From JBBQZL01 sp038207745 (GTDB lineage: Bacteria > Actinomycetota > Thermoleophilia > Solirubrobacterales > 70-9): DNA of 18,105 nucleotides. This document shows positions 6,238 to 14,031 of the stretch, in pieces. A model generated the notes under the pieces. It worked only from the letters and a program-made list of their open reading frames with translations, did no database searches and was not told where the DNA came from. A program made the translations under genes and the position numbers. The DNA lies in contig JBBQZL010000032.1 of NCBI GenBank assembly GCA_038207745.1, positions 1-18,105 of the forward strand. The letters run 5' to 3'. Within the stretch, counting starts at the first letter, position 1. Every line of letters starts with the position of its first letter.

Positions 6238-7382
6238 CGGCCGCCTCCGGGGCCTGCTGCGGCCGCAGCCTCGAGGACCTGACAGGCAATGGCAGACGCA
6301 GCCCCGGGCGATGCCAGAGCCAGCGACGCCTGCGACATCGCATCCAGCCGAGCCGGGTCTCCGAGGATCGAGCGGACCTCGGAGGCGAGCCCCTGCGGCG
6401 TCAGGTCCGCGTCCGCGAGCACCGTTGCCGCGCCGGCGTCGGCCATCCATCTGGCGTTCGAGGTCTGGTGATCGCCGGTCGCAAATGGATACGGGATCAG
6501 GATCGCCGGACGGCCGGTTGCGGCGACCTCGAAGATCGAGCCGCCGGAGCGGCCGATGACCAGATCACAGGCAGCGAGGCAGTCACCGAGGTTGGGTTCG
6601 TACTCGAGCAGGGTGTATCGATCCGCGCCGTCGCTCTCGCGAAGCAGCTCTGCGAGTTCGGGGTGATCGCGGCGACCGGCGAGATGGACGACGTGGAAAT
6701 CGCGATCGGCCGCTGCACCCGTGAAGGCATCGAGGGCGCATTGGTTGATTGTCCGGGCTCCCTGGCTGCCGCCCATGACGAGCAGGGCCTGATCTGCCTC
6801 GGCAATCCCGAATCGCTGCCGCGCGGCCGCGCGACCCGCCGCGAGGACTGCCGCCGGAATCGCCCGCCCGGTGACCAGGTACGGGTCTCCATTCCTGCCC
6901 TCGATCGGGAAGGCGAGGCAGACCCGCTGCGCGCGACGGGCCAGCAGGCGGTTGGCAAGACCGAGGTGGCTGTCGGCCTCCGTCAGGACCAGAGGTATAC
7001 GACGGGAGATTGCGGCAAGCCCTGCCGGGCCGGCGACAAATCCACCCCCACCCATAACGACATCGGCATCGCGGTCCCCGAGGACACGGCGGGCGGCATG
7101 AACCGCCGTCGCGGCCTTGCCCGCGGCAATCGCGGCCTTGAGCGGATTTCGACGGTTGATTCCGCGCACGTCGAGGAAATCGAGCTCGTAGCCCGCGGCA
7201 GGAACCAGATCAGCCTCGATCCGGCTTGCCGTACCGAGAAAGCTGACCTCCGCGCCCCTACCGCGAAGCTCGTCGGCCACGGCCATCGCCGGTACCACGT
7301 GCCCGGCTGTCCCGCCCGCGGCTATCACGACTCTCGGCACTTGCCGATTCACTCCTTCCAGGTTCTTCACTGCGTCCGCCAT
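6234..7382 (-). CDS. murG: UDP-GlcNAc:lipid I N-acetylglucosaminyltransferase MurG
   Basis: MurG is the membrane-associated GT-B glycosyltransferase that converts lipid I to lipid II on the inner face of the membrane. The 382-residue product has GGTAGH (23-28), equivalent to the family's GGTGGH, then GGGGFVAGP (111-119), GGSQGAR (204-210) and GRSGGSIFE (277-285), which binds the UDP moiety. The usual acceptor-side HEQN motif is replaced by TEADSH (134-139), keeping only the glutamate. I chose ATG 7382 because GAGGG sits six bases upstream. A GTG at 7340, eleven bases after AAGGAG, would give an N-terminus (VPRVVIAAGG) closer to most MurG proteins and is a real alternative. Either way the 5' end overlaps ftsW, by 125 or 83 bases. 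The stop overlaps murC by four bases. Confidence 0.96.
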   Translation of the reverse strand: MADAVKNLEGVNRQVPRVVIAAGGTAGHVVPAMAVADELRGRGAEVSFLGTASRIEADLVPAAGYELDFLDVRGINRRNPLKAAIAAGKAATAVHAARRVLGDRDADVVMGGGGFVAGPAGLAAISRRIPLVLTEADSHLGLANRLLARRAQRVCLAFPIEGRNGDPYLVTGRAIPAAVLAAGRAAARQRFGIAEADQALLVMGGSQGARTINQCALDAFTGAAADRDFHVVHLAGRRDHPELAELLRESDGADRYTLLEYEPNLGDCLAACDLVIGRSGGSIFEVAATGRPAILIPYPFATGDHQTSNARWMADAGAATVLADADLTPQGLASEVRSILGDPARLDAMSQASLALASPGAASAIACQVLEAAAAAGPGGGR

Positions 7383-8706
7383 TGACAACCCTCAGTCTGC
7401 CAGCGCTGCCCACCTGTGCGATCCCGGGCCTGAGCGCCGGTCGTCCGACCGGACGTGTCCTTCTCGGTTTGGCGGTGGATCGGGAGCGTCCGGCCCCTCG
7501 GGAACGCGAAACCCGGGCAGGGTCCCTCACCGGGGCGGGTGCGGTGCCGCCGCGGGCGATGTTGAGGATCATCCCGACCGCGAGAAGGCTGACGATCAGG
7601 CTGTTGTTGCCGTAGGAGACAAATGGCAGCGGAACACCGGTCAGCGGCGCGAGACCCATCACCGCGTAGAGGTTGATCAGCGCCTGAACCAGGATCAGCG
7701 TCGTCAGGCCGGCGGCAAGCAGCTTTCCGTAGTGGTCCCTGGCCTGCTGCGCGATTCTCAGCCCCGCGAATCCGAAGAGGCCGAAGCAGCCGATGATCCC
7801 GATTATCCCGACAAATCCAAGCTCCTCGCCGATCACAGCGGCGATCATGTCGGTGTGGGCCTCCGGTAGGTAGAAGGCCTTCTGGACTCCGTCGCCGATC
7901 CCGACTCCGGAGAGTCCGCCGGAGCCGAGCGCGATCTTGGCCTGGATCGCCTGGCGACCGGCATCGAATGGGTCCGCGTTCGGGTGCAGAAAGGTCGTCA
8001 GGCGCTCCATCCGATAGGGCTCGACCATGATCATCAGGAGGACGAGGAAGCCGATCACCCCGGCGATGATCGCGAGATCGCGCAACCGCGCTCCGGCCGC
8101 GACAAGGGTCGCGGCAACCGCGAAGACGGTCACCATCACGGTCCCGAGATCCGGCTGCAGCATGACCAGGCAACAGGCCGCGCCCACCACCAGGAGGTAC
8201 GGCATCATCCCCGAGATCGAGCGGGTCATCTCGGGCTTGCGGGCAAGGATGTCGCAGCCGTAGAGGATCAGCGCCACCTTCGCGAGCTCGGATGGCTGGA
8301 TCTGGATGTATCCCGAACCCATCCAGCGGGTGGCGCCGTTGACGGGCACTCCCGCAACCAGAACCACGCAGAGAAGCCCGAATGAGGCGATCAGGATCGC
8401 CGGCGTCAGCTTGCGGATGCTGCCCAGGCCACCGCGGATGACCAGGAACATCAGGACCAGGCCGACGGTACCGATGATCAAGGTCTTCTTGAGGAACGCG
8501 AAGCTGGTCGAGAGCCCGCCATTGCTCAGCACCTGTGTGGTTGAGCTGGCTGAAAAGACCATCACCGCGCCCAGCGCGAGCAGCACCAGAGTCGCGGTCA
8601 GCAGCAGGTTGTACTCGGTCGAGCGTGCCGCAACGGCCTTCCTGCGCTTCGTGCCCTGCCTCCTGCCAGGACGCCAGGCGCCGGGCTTCGAGGTCGATCG
8701 CTTCAT
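7258..8706 (-). CDS. ftsW: Septal peptidoglycan glycosyltransferase FtsW (SEDS family)
   Basis: FtsW is the multi-pass SEDS polymerase that, with FtsI, polymerises lipid II at the septum. The 482-residue product shows about ten hydrophobic segments between 32 and 385. Family motifs are NGATRWMG (123-130), IQPSELAKVA (136-145), FYLPEAHTDMI (278-288, with the catalytic-site aspartate D286) and PLPFVSYGNNSL (359-370). The last usually ends GGSSL or similar; GNNSL here is a variant. From about 386 a 97-residue hydrophilic tail rich in R, S, G and P follows, and its last 41 or so residues are coded in the murG overlap. The N-terminus is also basic (1-30). ATG 8706 shares its A with the murD stop (TGATG). 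RodA is the paralogue to exclude; position between murD and murG and the tail favour FtsW. Confidence 0.96.
   Translation of the reverse strand: MKRSTSKPGAWRPGRRQGTKRRKAVAARSTEYNLLLTATLVLLALGAVMVFSASSTTQVLSNGGLSTSFAFLKKTLIIGTVGLVLMFLVIRGGLGSIRKLTPAILIASFGLLCVVLVAGVPVNGATRWMGSGYIQIQPSELAKVALILYGCDILARKPEMTRSISGMMPYLLVVGAACCLVMLQPDLGTVMVTVFAVAATLVAAGARLRDLAIIAGVIGFLVLLMIMVEPYRMERLTTFLHPNADPFDAGRQAIQAKIALGSGGLSGVGIGDGVQKAFYLPEAHTDMIAAVIGEELGFVGIIGIIGCFGLFGFAGLRIAQQARDHYGKLLAAGLTTLILVQALINLYAVMGLAPLTGVPLPFVSYGNNSLIVSLLAVGMILNIARGGTAPAPVRDPARVSRSRGAGRSRSTAKPRRTRPVGRPALRPGIAQVGSAGRLRVVNGGRSEEPGRSESASAESRDSRGRDSRARGTGDGRGRRASR
7352..7393 (-). promoter_or_regulatory. Two competing ribosome binding sites for murG inside ftsW
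   Basis: On the minus strand GAGGG (7393-7389) lies six bases before ATG 7382, and AAGGAG (7357-7352) lies eleven bases before GTG 7340, in the same frame. Both are stronger than the sites at most junctions of this cluster, where overlapping stop/start codons do the work. This fits murG needing its own initiation because the ftsW stop lies well downstream of the murG start. Confidence 0.55.
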
Positions 8707-10079
8707 CAGAGCCCCGCGACGATCTCGCGAAACTGATCGCCGCGATCCTCGAAGTCCCTGAACTGGTCAAAGCTCGCGCAGGCCGGAGAGAGAAGCACCG
8801 TTTCACCCTCGACCGCGGATACCGCCGCCCTGTGGACCGCATCGGAGAGGCCCTCGCAGCGAATCAGCAGCACGCCGGATTCCAGCGAAGTCGCCAGATC
8901 CAGCCCGATCTGCCCCGCGGACTCGCCGATCAGATAACAGGCGCGGCACTTCTCACTGACCTGATCGAGCAGGAGCATGAAGTCTTCGCCCTTGAGGCTG
9001 CCACCGAGGATCAGGTGGACCCCACCGTCGAACGAGCGGAGCGCAACGTCCGTGGCGGCGACGTTTGTCGCCTTCGAGTCGTTGATGAAAAGCACGCCAT
9101 CTCGCTCAGTGACGCGCTCCATCCGATGGACGACCCCTTCGAAGGTGCGAAGTCCCTCCACAACCGAATCGCGATCAAGTCCGAGCGAGAGCGCGGCGGC
9201 GGCGGCCGCCATCGCGTTCTCGCGATTGTGGACTCCGAGGATCCGAAGCTCATCGACCCCGATGAGTGGCTCACCCCGCCACTGGATCACGTCGCCCCGC
9301 ACCTCGATCTCGTAATTTCCGCGGGTGCCGCCGATGCCCTGGAATCGGACCCGGCGGGCCCTTCCGGGAAGTTCGCCCAAGAGAGCCGGGTCGTCCCCGT
9401 TGATCACCGCGACGTCGTCACCATCCTGATTGACGAGGATCCGCAGCTTCGCGCCGAGGTAGTCCTCGATATTGCCGTGGCGATCAAGATGGTCCGGGGA
9501 GAGATTGAGAAAGACCGCGCACTCGGGCGAGAAATCCACCGAATCCTCGAGCTGGAAGCTGGATGCCTCGCAGATCACGGTTGCTCCAACGTCTGCGGTG
9601 CCGGCAAGCGCCGCCACCGGGCGCCCGACATTGCCCGCGACCTCGACCTTTTCTCCCGCGGTCCGGAAGAGATGCCCGAGAAGCTCTGTGGTGGTGGTCT
9701 TGCCGTTTGTGCCGGTCACCGCAACGAACCGATTCGGTACGAGCCGCCAGGCGAGTTCGAGCTCACCGACAACCGGGGTTCCGCGGCGGTGTGCCTCGGC
9801 GATGACGTCGGCCTCCCGGGGGACGCCGGGACTCTTGACGATCGTTGCCGGTGCGGACTGTCGGTCGAGAAGTTCAAGTGCATTCGTATCCAGGTGAACT
9901 TCGACGCCGAGAACCGCGAGCCTGCCCGCTCCGCCGGGGTTTCCGGAGTCGCATCCGATCACCCGCTCCCCTCTCTGCGCGAGCATCGCCGCGACCGCCT
10001 GGCCCGAGCGGGCGAGACCGACGACGAGAAACGGACCGGGGGGCAATGGTGGACGCGGCTTGAGGCGTGAAACAGGCAC
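8706..10079 (-). CDS. murD: UDP-N-acetylmuramoyl-L-alanine--D-glutamate ligase MurD
   Basis: MurD is the cytoplasmic ATP-dependent ligase adding D-glutamate to UDP-MurNAc-L-Ala. From GTG 10079 the product has 457 residues. Motifs include FLVVGLARSG near the N-terminus (UDP binding), the P-loop GTNGKTTTT (123-131), NLSPDHLDRH, the Mur-ligase HNREN, NDSKATN, and the C-terminal LLSPACASFDQFRDFEDRG, which is highly typical of MurD. GGSLKGEDF stands where many MurD proteins have GGxDKGxDF. The start is uncertain: TTG 10118, 13 codons upstream, is in frame and follows an in-frame TGA; neither has a clear ribosome site. GTG is preferred because the residues before it do not look conserved. About 117 bases separate it from mraY, one of the few real gaps. 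The stop shares a base with the ftsW start. Confidence 0.96.
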   Translation of the reverse strand: MPVSRLKPRPPLPPGPFLVVGLARSGQAVAAMLAQRGERVIGCDSGNPGGAGRLAVLGVEVHLDTNALELLDRQSAPATIVKSPGVPREADVIAEAHRRGTPVVGELELAWRLVPNRFVAVTGTNGKTTTTELLGHLFRTAGEKVEVAGNVGRPVAALAGTADVGATVICEASSFQLEDSVDFSPECAVFLNLSPDHLDRHGNIEDYLGAKLRILVNQDGDDVAVINGDDPALLGELPGRARRVRFQGIGGTRGNYEIEVRGDVIQWRGEPLIGVDELRILGVHNRENAMAAAAAALSLGLDRDSVVEGLRTFEGVVHRMERVTERDGVLFINDSKATNVAATDVALRSFDGGVHLILGGSLKGEDFMLLLDQVSEKCRACYLIGESAGQIGLDLATSLESGVLLIRCEGLSDAVHRAAVSAVEGETVLLSPACASFDQFRDFEDRGDQFREIVAGL

Positions 10080-10196
10080 TTCCAGAGATTCGACCTTGGG
10101 ACCGTGGTTCCTCGGCAATCGACCGATCGTCGATCAGCATCTGCATCTGCCTGATCGGGACCGATTATCCGGAGCCGATCGTAGACGGCCCCCGCC

Positions 10197-11171
10197 TCAG
10201 TTGCCGATGCTCGATTGGTAGAACGTAAAGCCGATCCCTGAGCAGACAGCGGCGATGATCCAGAAGCGAAGCATGATCTTGGTTTCCGACCAGGCCATCA
10301 TCTCGAAGTGATGGTGAAGCGGCGCCATCAGGAAGACGCGGCGCCGGAAGGCCTTGAAGCTGGCCACCTGGATCGCGACGGAGAGAGCCTCGATCACGAA
10401 GATCCCGCCGATGATCAAGAGCAACACCTCGGTCTGCGTCATCACCGCGACCGCACCGATCGCTCCCCCGAGGCCCAGTGATCCCGTATCCCCCATGAAG
10501 ATCGACGCCGGGAAAGAATTGAACCAGAGAAACCCGACACAGGCGCCGACCATGCAGGCGCAGAGCAGCGAGAGGTCCTGTTGGCCTGAGGTGACGAATG
10601 TGATTGCCGTGTATGCCAGCAGGACGATCGCACAGCATCCGGCAGCGAGCCCGTCGAGGCCATCGGTGAGGTTGACCCCGTTCGAAAAACCCCCGAGCAC
10701 CAGAAAGACGAGGACGAAGTAGAGGACCGGCCCGATGTCGATGCTCGCCTCGGCAACCCGGAAATAGATCACCGGCTCGAGCCCGATCTCGTGGCGCGCC
10801 ACCCACCAGAGGATCAGGGCGAGAATCAGCTGCCCCAACAGTTTGTATCTGGCCGAGAGACCCAGGGACCGTCGCCTGACGATCTTGATGAAGTCATCCG
10901 CAAAACCGATCGCGGCGCAGGCGAGCGCGACACCGAAGACGGTCAGGCTCAGCGCATCGTGATTCGAGAGGACCAGGTATGGGACACAGATCGAGGCAAA
11001 GATGATCAGCCCGCCCATCGTCGGCGTCCCGGCCTTGGTGTGGTGCTCCTCCGGGCCGTCCTCGCGAATGCTCTGGCCAAACTCGCGGACCCGCAGATAC
11101 TCGATGAACTTCGGCCCGAGGAAGATGCAGATCAGCATCGCCGTCATCCCGCCGATCAGCACCTCACCCAT
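10197..11171 (-). CDS. mraY: Phospho-N-acetylmuramoyl-pentapeptide transferase MraY
   Basis: MraY is the integral membrane enzyme that moves phospho-MurNAc-pentapeptide from UDP to undecaprenyl phosphate, forming lipid I. The 324-residue product has about ten membrane helices. Motifs are KAGTPTMGG (46-54), GFADDFIK (89-96) with the paired catalytic-region aspartates D92 and D93, NLTDGLDGLA (167-176), FMGDTGSLGLGG (225-236) with D228, and PLHHHFE (284-290). The length is near the lower end of the family's range, typical of Gram-positive MraY. ATG 11171 shares its A with the murF stop (TGATG). The order murF-mraY-murD is the common one, so product and substrate enzymes are adjacent. Confidence 0.98.
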   Translation of the reverse strand: MGEVLIGGMTAMLICIFLGPKFIEYLRVREFGQSIREDGPEEHHTKAGTPTMGGLIIFASICVPYLVLSNHDALSLTVFGVALACAAIGFADDFIKIVRRRSLGLSARYKLLGQLILALILWWVARHEIGLEPVIYFRVAEASIDIGPVLYFVLVFLVLGGFSNGVNLTDGLDGLAAGCCAIVLLAYTAITFVTSGQQDLSLLCACMVGACVGFLWFNSFPASIFMGDTGSLGLGGAIGAVAVMTQTEVLLLIIGGIFVIEALSVAIQVASFKAFRRRVFLMAPLHHHFEMMAWSETKIMLRFWIIAAVCSGIGFTFYQSSIGN

Positions 11172-12529
11172 CAGGCCTCGCCGCCTTCCGGGCCGATGCG
11201 CTCGATAAGCAGATCGGCAACGGCCTCGAGGCCTGCTGATCGCGATCCCTTGATCAGCACGGTGTCGCCAGGCTCGAGGCAGGACGCCAGCAGCCCAGCC
11301 GCCTCATTCGGGTCGGCGACCAGCTCGTCGGGCTCGTAGCCGCGCGCGACCTCTCCGACTCCGATGACCGTGTCGATTCCCAGCTCACGTGCGTGGTGCC
11401 CGATCTCCCGGTGATAGCGGTCCGTGTCGGTGCCCAGCTCGGCCATGAAGCCGAGAACCGCAAACCGTTGCCCCGACTCGAAGGTGGCGAGGTTGTCGAG
11501 GGCAGCCCGCATCGAGACCGGATTGGCGTTGTAGCAGTCATTCACGAGCGTGATGCCGTCGCCGAGCTCGATTCGTTCCCCGCGAAAGCGTGAGAAGCCT
11601 ATATCGGCAGCGCCGTCGGCCATCTCTGCGAGCGGCGCCCCGAGCGCAATCCCGACCGCAATGCCGGCCAGGGCGTTGGCCAGATTGTGGGACTCGGTGA
11701 AGGGAAAACTGAACTCCTGGGCGCCGGCCGGCGTGCTCACGTTGGCCTGGGTCACGCCATGCGTCGTCTCTGCCGCGATCACCCGCACATCGCCACCCTC
11801 GCCGAATCTGATCAGCGAGGGGGCATCGGCCAGCAGGTGAGGCTCGAGCGCGCCGGCATGCGTGGGTGCGATCAGGGTGCCACCCTCCAGGATCCCCCGG
11901 ACCAGCTCCGCCTTGGCGGCAGCCACCCCTTCGATCGAGCCGAGCAACTCGACGTGCACCGGGCCGATGTTGGTGATCACGCCGACATCGGGCTCTGCAA
12001 TCTCCGCCAGCTCGGCGATCTGTCCCGCACCGCGCATCGCCATCTCGAGAACAAGCGTCTCTGTCCCCGGTTCGGCTGCGAGAATCGTCAACGGCAACCC
12101 GATCTCGGTGTTGAGGTTCTGCTCGCTCGCGTGGACCCTCCCCGGCAGGAGCGCGCGGGTGATGTCCTTCACCGAGGTCTTCCCAACTGATCCGGTGATC
12201 CCGACCACATCCGCACCGAGCTCCCGGCGCCACGCGGTGGCGAGATTCTGCAGGGCAAGAAGCGGATCGGCAGCGGCAAAGACCCAGCCGGGACCGTCGA
12301 TCTCCGTTGCCCGTGCGTCGGAGACCACGACCCCCCAGGCACCGTCCTCGAGCGCCGAGCCGGCAAACAGCCCTCCGTCTGAAGTCTCGCCCTGGAGCCC
12401 AAAGAACAGGTCCCCCCTGGCAATGGAGCGGGAATCGATCACCGCCCGGACCGGCGCAAGGTCAGATCCCCTGCCGGTGATCCGCGCCCGCATCGCATCG
12501 GCGATCGCCTCAGGTCCGAGTGTGATCAC
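11171..12529 (-). CDS. murF: UDP-N-acetylmuramoyl-tripeptide--D-alanyl-D-alanine ligase MurF
   Basis: MurF adds D-Ala-D-Ala to UDP-MurNAc-tripeptide, the last cytoplasmic precursor step. The 452-residue product shows the N-terminal DSRSIARGDLFFGLQG (32-47), the MurF-type P-loop GSVGKTS (113-119), the family stretch NLNTEIGLP, ITNIGPVHVELLGS, and NDCYNANP in the C-terminal half, which is diagnostic for MurF. The end (LIKGSRSAGLE) matches the family C-terminal motif. The start codon is GTG 12529, overlapping the murE stop by four bases (GTGA); this arrangement and the conserved ITL start support it. The stop overlaps mraY by one base. The gene is intact and of normal length. Confidence 0.98.
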   Translation of the reverse strand: MITLGPEAIADAMRARITGRGSDLAPVRAVIDSRSIARGDLFFGLQGETSDGGLFAGSALEDGAWGVVVSDARATEIDGPGWVFAAADPLLALQNLATAWRRELGADVVGITGSVGKTSVKDITRALLPGRVHASEQNLNTEIGLPLTILAAEPGTETLVLEMAMRGAGQIAELAEIAEPDVGVITNIGPVHVELLGSIEGVAAAKAELVRGILEGGTLIAPTHAGALEPHLLADAPSLIRFGEGGDVRVIAAETTHGVTQANVSTPAGAQEFSFPFTESHNLANALAGIAVGIALGAPLAEMADGAADIGFSRFRGERIELGDGITLVNDCYNANPVSMRAALDNLATFESGQRFAVLGFMAELGTDTDRYHREIGHHARELGIDTVIGVGEVARGYEPDELVADPNEAAGLLASCLEPGDTVLIKGSRSAGLEAVADLLIERIGPEGGEA

Positions 12530-14001
12530 AGTGTGCCACCTGTCTGAGCGCGTTTCGCGGTCACACGCCGCAGCTCCTCCCGGGCGACGTCGCGATCATC
12601 GAAGGGGATCTTTCGCCCGTTCTCGAACTCCTGGCCCTGCTCGTGCCCCTTGCCGGCAATCACGACGGTGTCTCCCGCCTCGGCGATCTCGAGCGCATGG
12701 CCGATCGCCTCCCTGCGGTCGACCACGGTCACCACGCCGGCAAGGCCCCCGGCGCCGGACGCAACCTCGGCGACGATCGCCTCGGGGATTTCAGACCTCG
12801 GGTTGTCGGATGTGATCACCGCGAGGTCGGAGAGCTCCGCCCCGGTGCGGCCCATCTTCGGGCGTTTGTCACGATCTCGATCTCCCCCGGCGCCAAAGAC
12901 AGAGATCAGCCTCCCAGTGGTCAGGCGCCTGGCTGCGCGGAGCACGTTCTCCAATGAATCGGGTGTGTGCGCGTAGTCGACGAGCACCGCAAAGTCCTGC
13001 CCTTCATCGACCGGCTCAAATCGCCCGGGGACCCGCGACGCTCCGGCGAGAGCGGCAATCCCGTCGGGGATGCCGACTCCCATCGCGACCGCAGCCGCCA
13101 GAGCGCCGATCGAATTGGCGACGTTGAAGTGGCCGGGCATTCCGGTGGTCAGATCAAAACGGCCCGTCGGCGCATCGAGGACAAAGCGCGCCCCGGACGC
13201 GTCGAATTCGACGTCAAGAGCGCGATAGTCGGCGTCTGGCGCCCCTTCGGCCGAGAAGCTGACGCACTCGAAATCCTCCGCAAGCCGGCGTCCATATGGG
13301 TCATCGATGTTGACGATCCGGGGGCCCGTCTCCATCTCGAACAGCAGGCGTTTGGCACGAAAGTAGTCCTCCATGTCCTGGTGGTAATCGAGATGGTCCT
13401 GGGTCAGATTGGTGAACAGGGCAACCCGAAAGTGGATCGCGTCGCATCGGTGGAGATCGAGCGCATGGGACGAGACCTCCATCACGCATGAGCGGTCACC
13501 TGCCTCGAGCATCCTGCGGAAGGTGCCCTGCAGCTCGATCGCCTCGGGGGTGGTCCTGACCACCTCCTCCTCGACGCCGCCGACAACCTGCTTCACCGTT
13601 CCGATCAATCCGCATGGACCCAGACAGGAATCGAGGATCTCCCCGAGCAGAAATGCCGTCGTCGTCTTGCCGTTGGTACCGGTGATCCCGGCGACTTGCA
13701 GCTCGGCGGTCGGATCGCCGAAATACTCCGAGGCGATCGTCGCCATCGCGGCCCGGACGCTCTTGACGCGGACCTCCGGAACGCCGAGGCCGAGTGCACG
13801 CTCGACGACCAGCGCAGCGGCACCCGCCTCGATTGCCGCGGGTGCAAATCGATGTCCGTCGGCCTTGAGGCCGGGCACGCAGAAGAAGAGCGCGCCCGGG
13901 GCGACGGCGCGGGCGTCGTATGCCAGGCTGCCGATCTCCAGGTCGAGACCTCCGCTGGTCTCGGCGAGGTCGGTGCCCGCCAGGATCTCCTCAAGCGTCA
14001 T
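12526..14001 (-). CDS. murE: UDP-MurNAc-L-Ala-D-Glu--2,6-diaminopimelate ligase MurE
   Basis: MurE adds the third residue of the stem peptide. The 491-residue product has the P-loop GTNGKTTT (108-115), NLTQDHLDYH (198-207), the lysine in YFRAKRL that is normally carbamylated (K217), HFNVANSIGA (291-300), VDYAHTPDSLENVL (341-354) and KGHEQGQ (451-457). The specificity loop reads SDNPRSE (398-404). DNPR is the meso-diaminopimelate signature, whereas lysine-adding enzymes differ there, so this bacterium should have DAP-type peptidoglycan. ATG 14001 has no Shine-Dalgarno site, but TACAAT lies eight bases upstream, compatible with a leaderless transcript. It is separated from ftsI by 30 bases and overlaps murF by four. 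Confidence 0.98.
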   Translation of the reverse strand: MTLEEILAGTDLAETSGGLDLEIGSLAYDARAVAPGALFFCVPGLKADGHRFAPAAIEAGAAALVVERALGLGVPEVRVKSVRAAMATIASEYFGDPTAELQVAGITGTNGKTTTAFLLGEILDSCLGPCGLIGTVKQVVGGVEEEVVRTTPEAIELQGTFRRMLEAGDRSCVMEVSSHALDLHRCDAIHFRVALFTNLTQDHLDYHQDMEDYFRAKRLLFEMETGPRIVNIDDPYGRRLAEDFECVSFSAEGAPDADYRALDVEFDASGARFVLDAPTGRFDLTTGMPGHFNVANSIGALAAAVAMGVGIPDGIAALAGASRVPGRFEPVDEGQDFAVLVDYAHTPDSLENVLRAARRLTTGRLISVFGAGGDRDRDKRPKMGRTGAELSDLAVITSDNPRSEIPEAIVAEVASGAGGLAGVVTVVDRREAIGHALEIAEAGDTVVIAGKGHEQGQEFENGRKIPFDDRDVAREELRRVTAKRAQTGGTL

Positions 14002-14009
14002 TGCCGGCG

Positions 14010-14015
14010 ATTGTA
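14010..14015 (-). promoter_or_regulatory. Possible leaderless internal promoter (-10 TACAAT) at murE
   Basis: On the minus strand TACAAT ends eight bases before the murE ATG, the spacing expected when transcription begins at or next to the start codon. TAnnnT placed 6-8 bases before the ATG is the known leaderless pattern in actinobacteria and Deinococcus. I see no good -35 hexamer. It lies in one of the few real gaps of the cluster and murE lacks a ribosome binding site, which fits. Confidence 0.35.
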
Positions 14016-14031
14016 TTTGCGGCGTCCCCGA

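Noticed and set aside
6468..7385. Plus-strand open frame of 305 codons
   Set aside because: It is antisense to murG with no domain or ribosome site.
8535..10070. Plus-strand open frame of 511 codons
   Set aside because: It lies opposite murD, which has all Mur-ligase motifs. Long antisense frames are common in GC-rich coding DNA, and the translation shows no family pattern.
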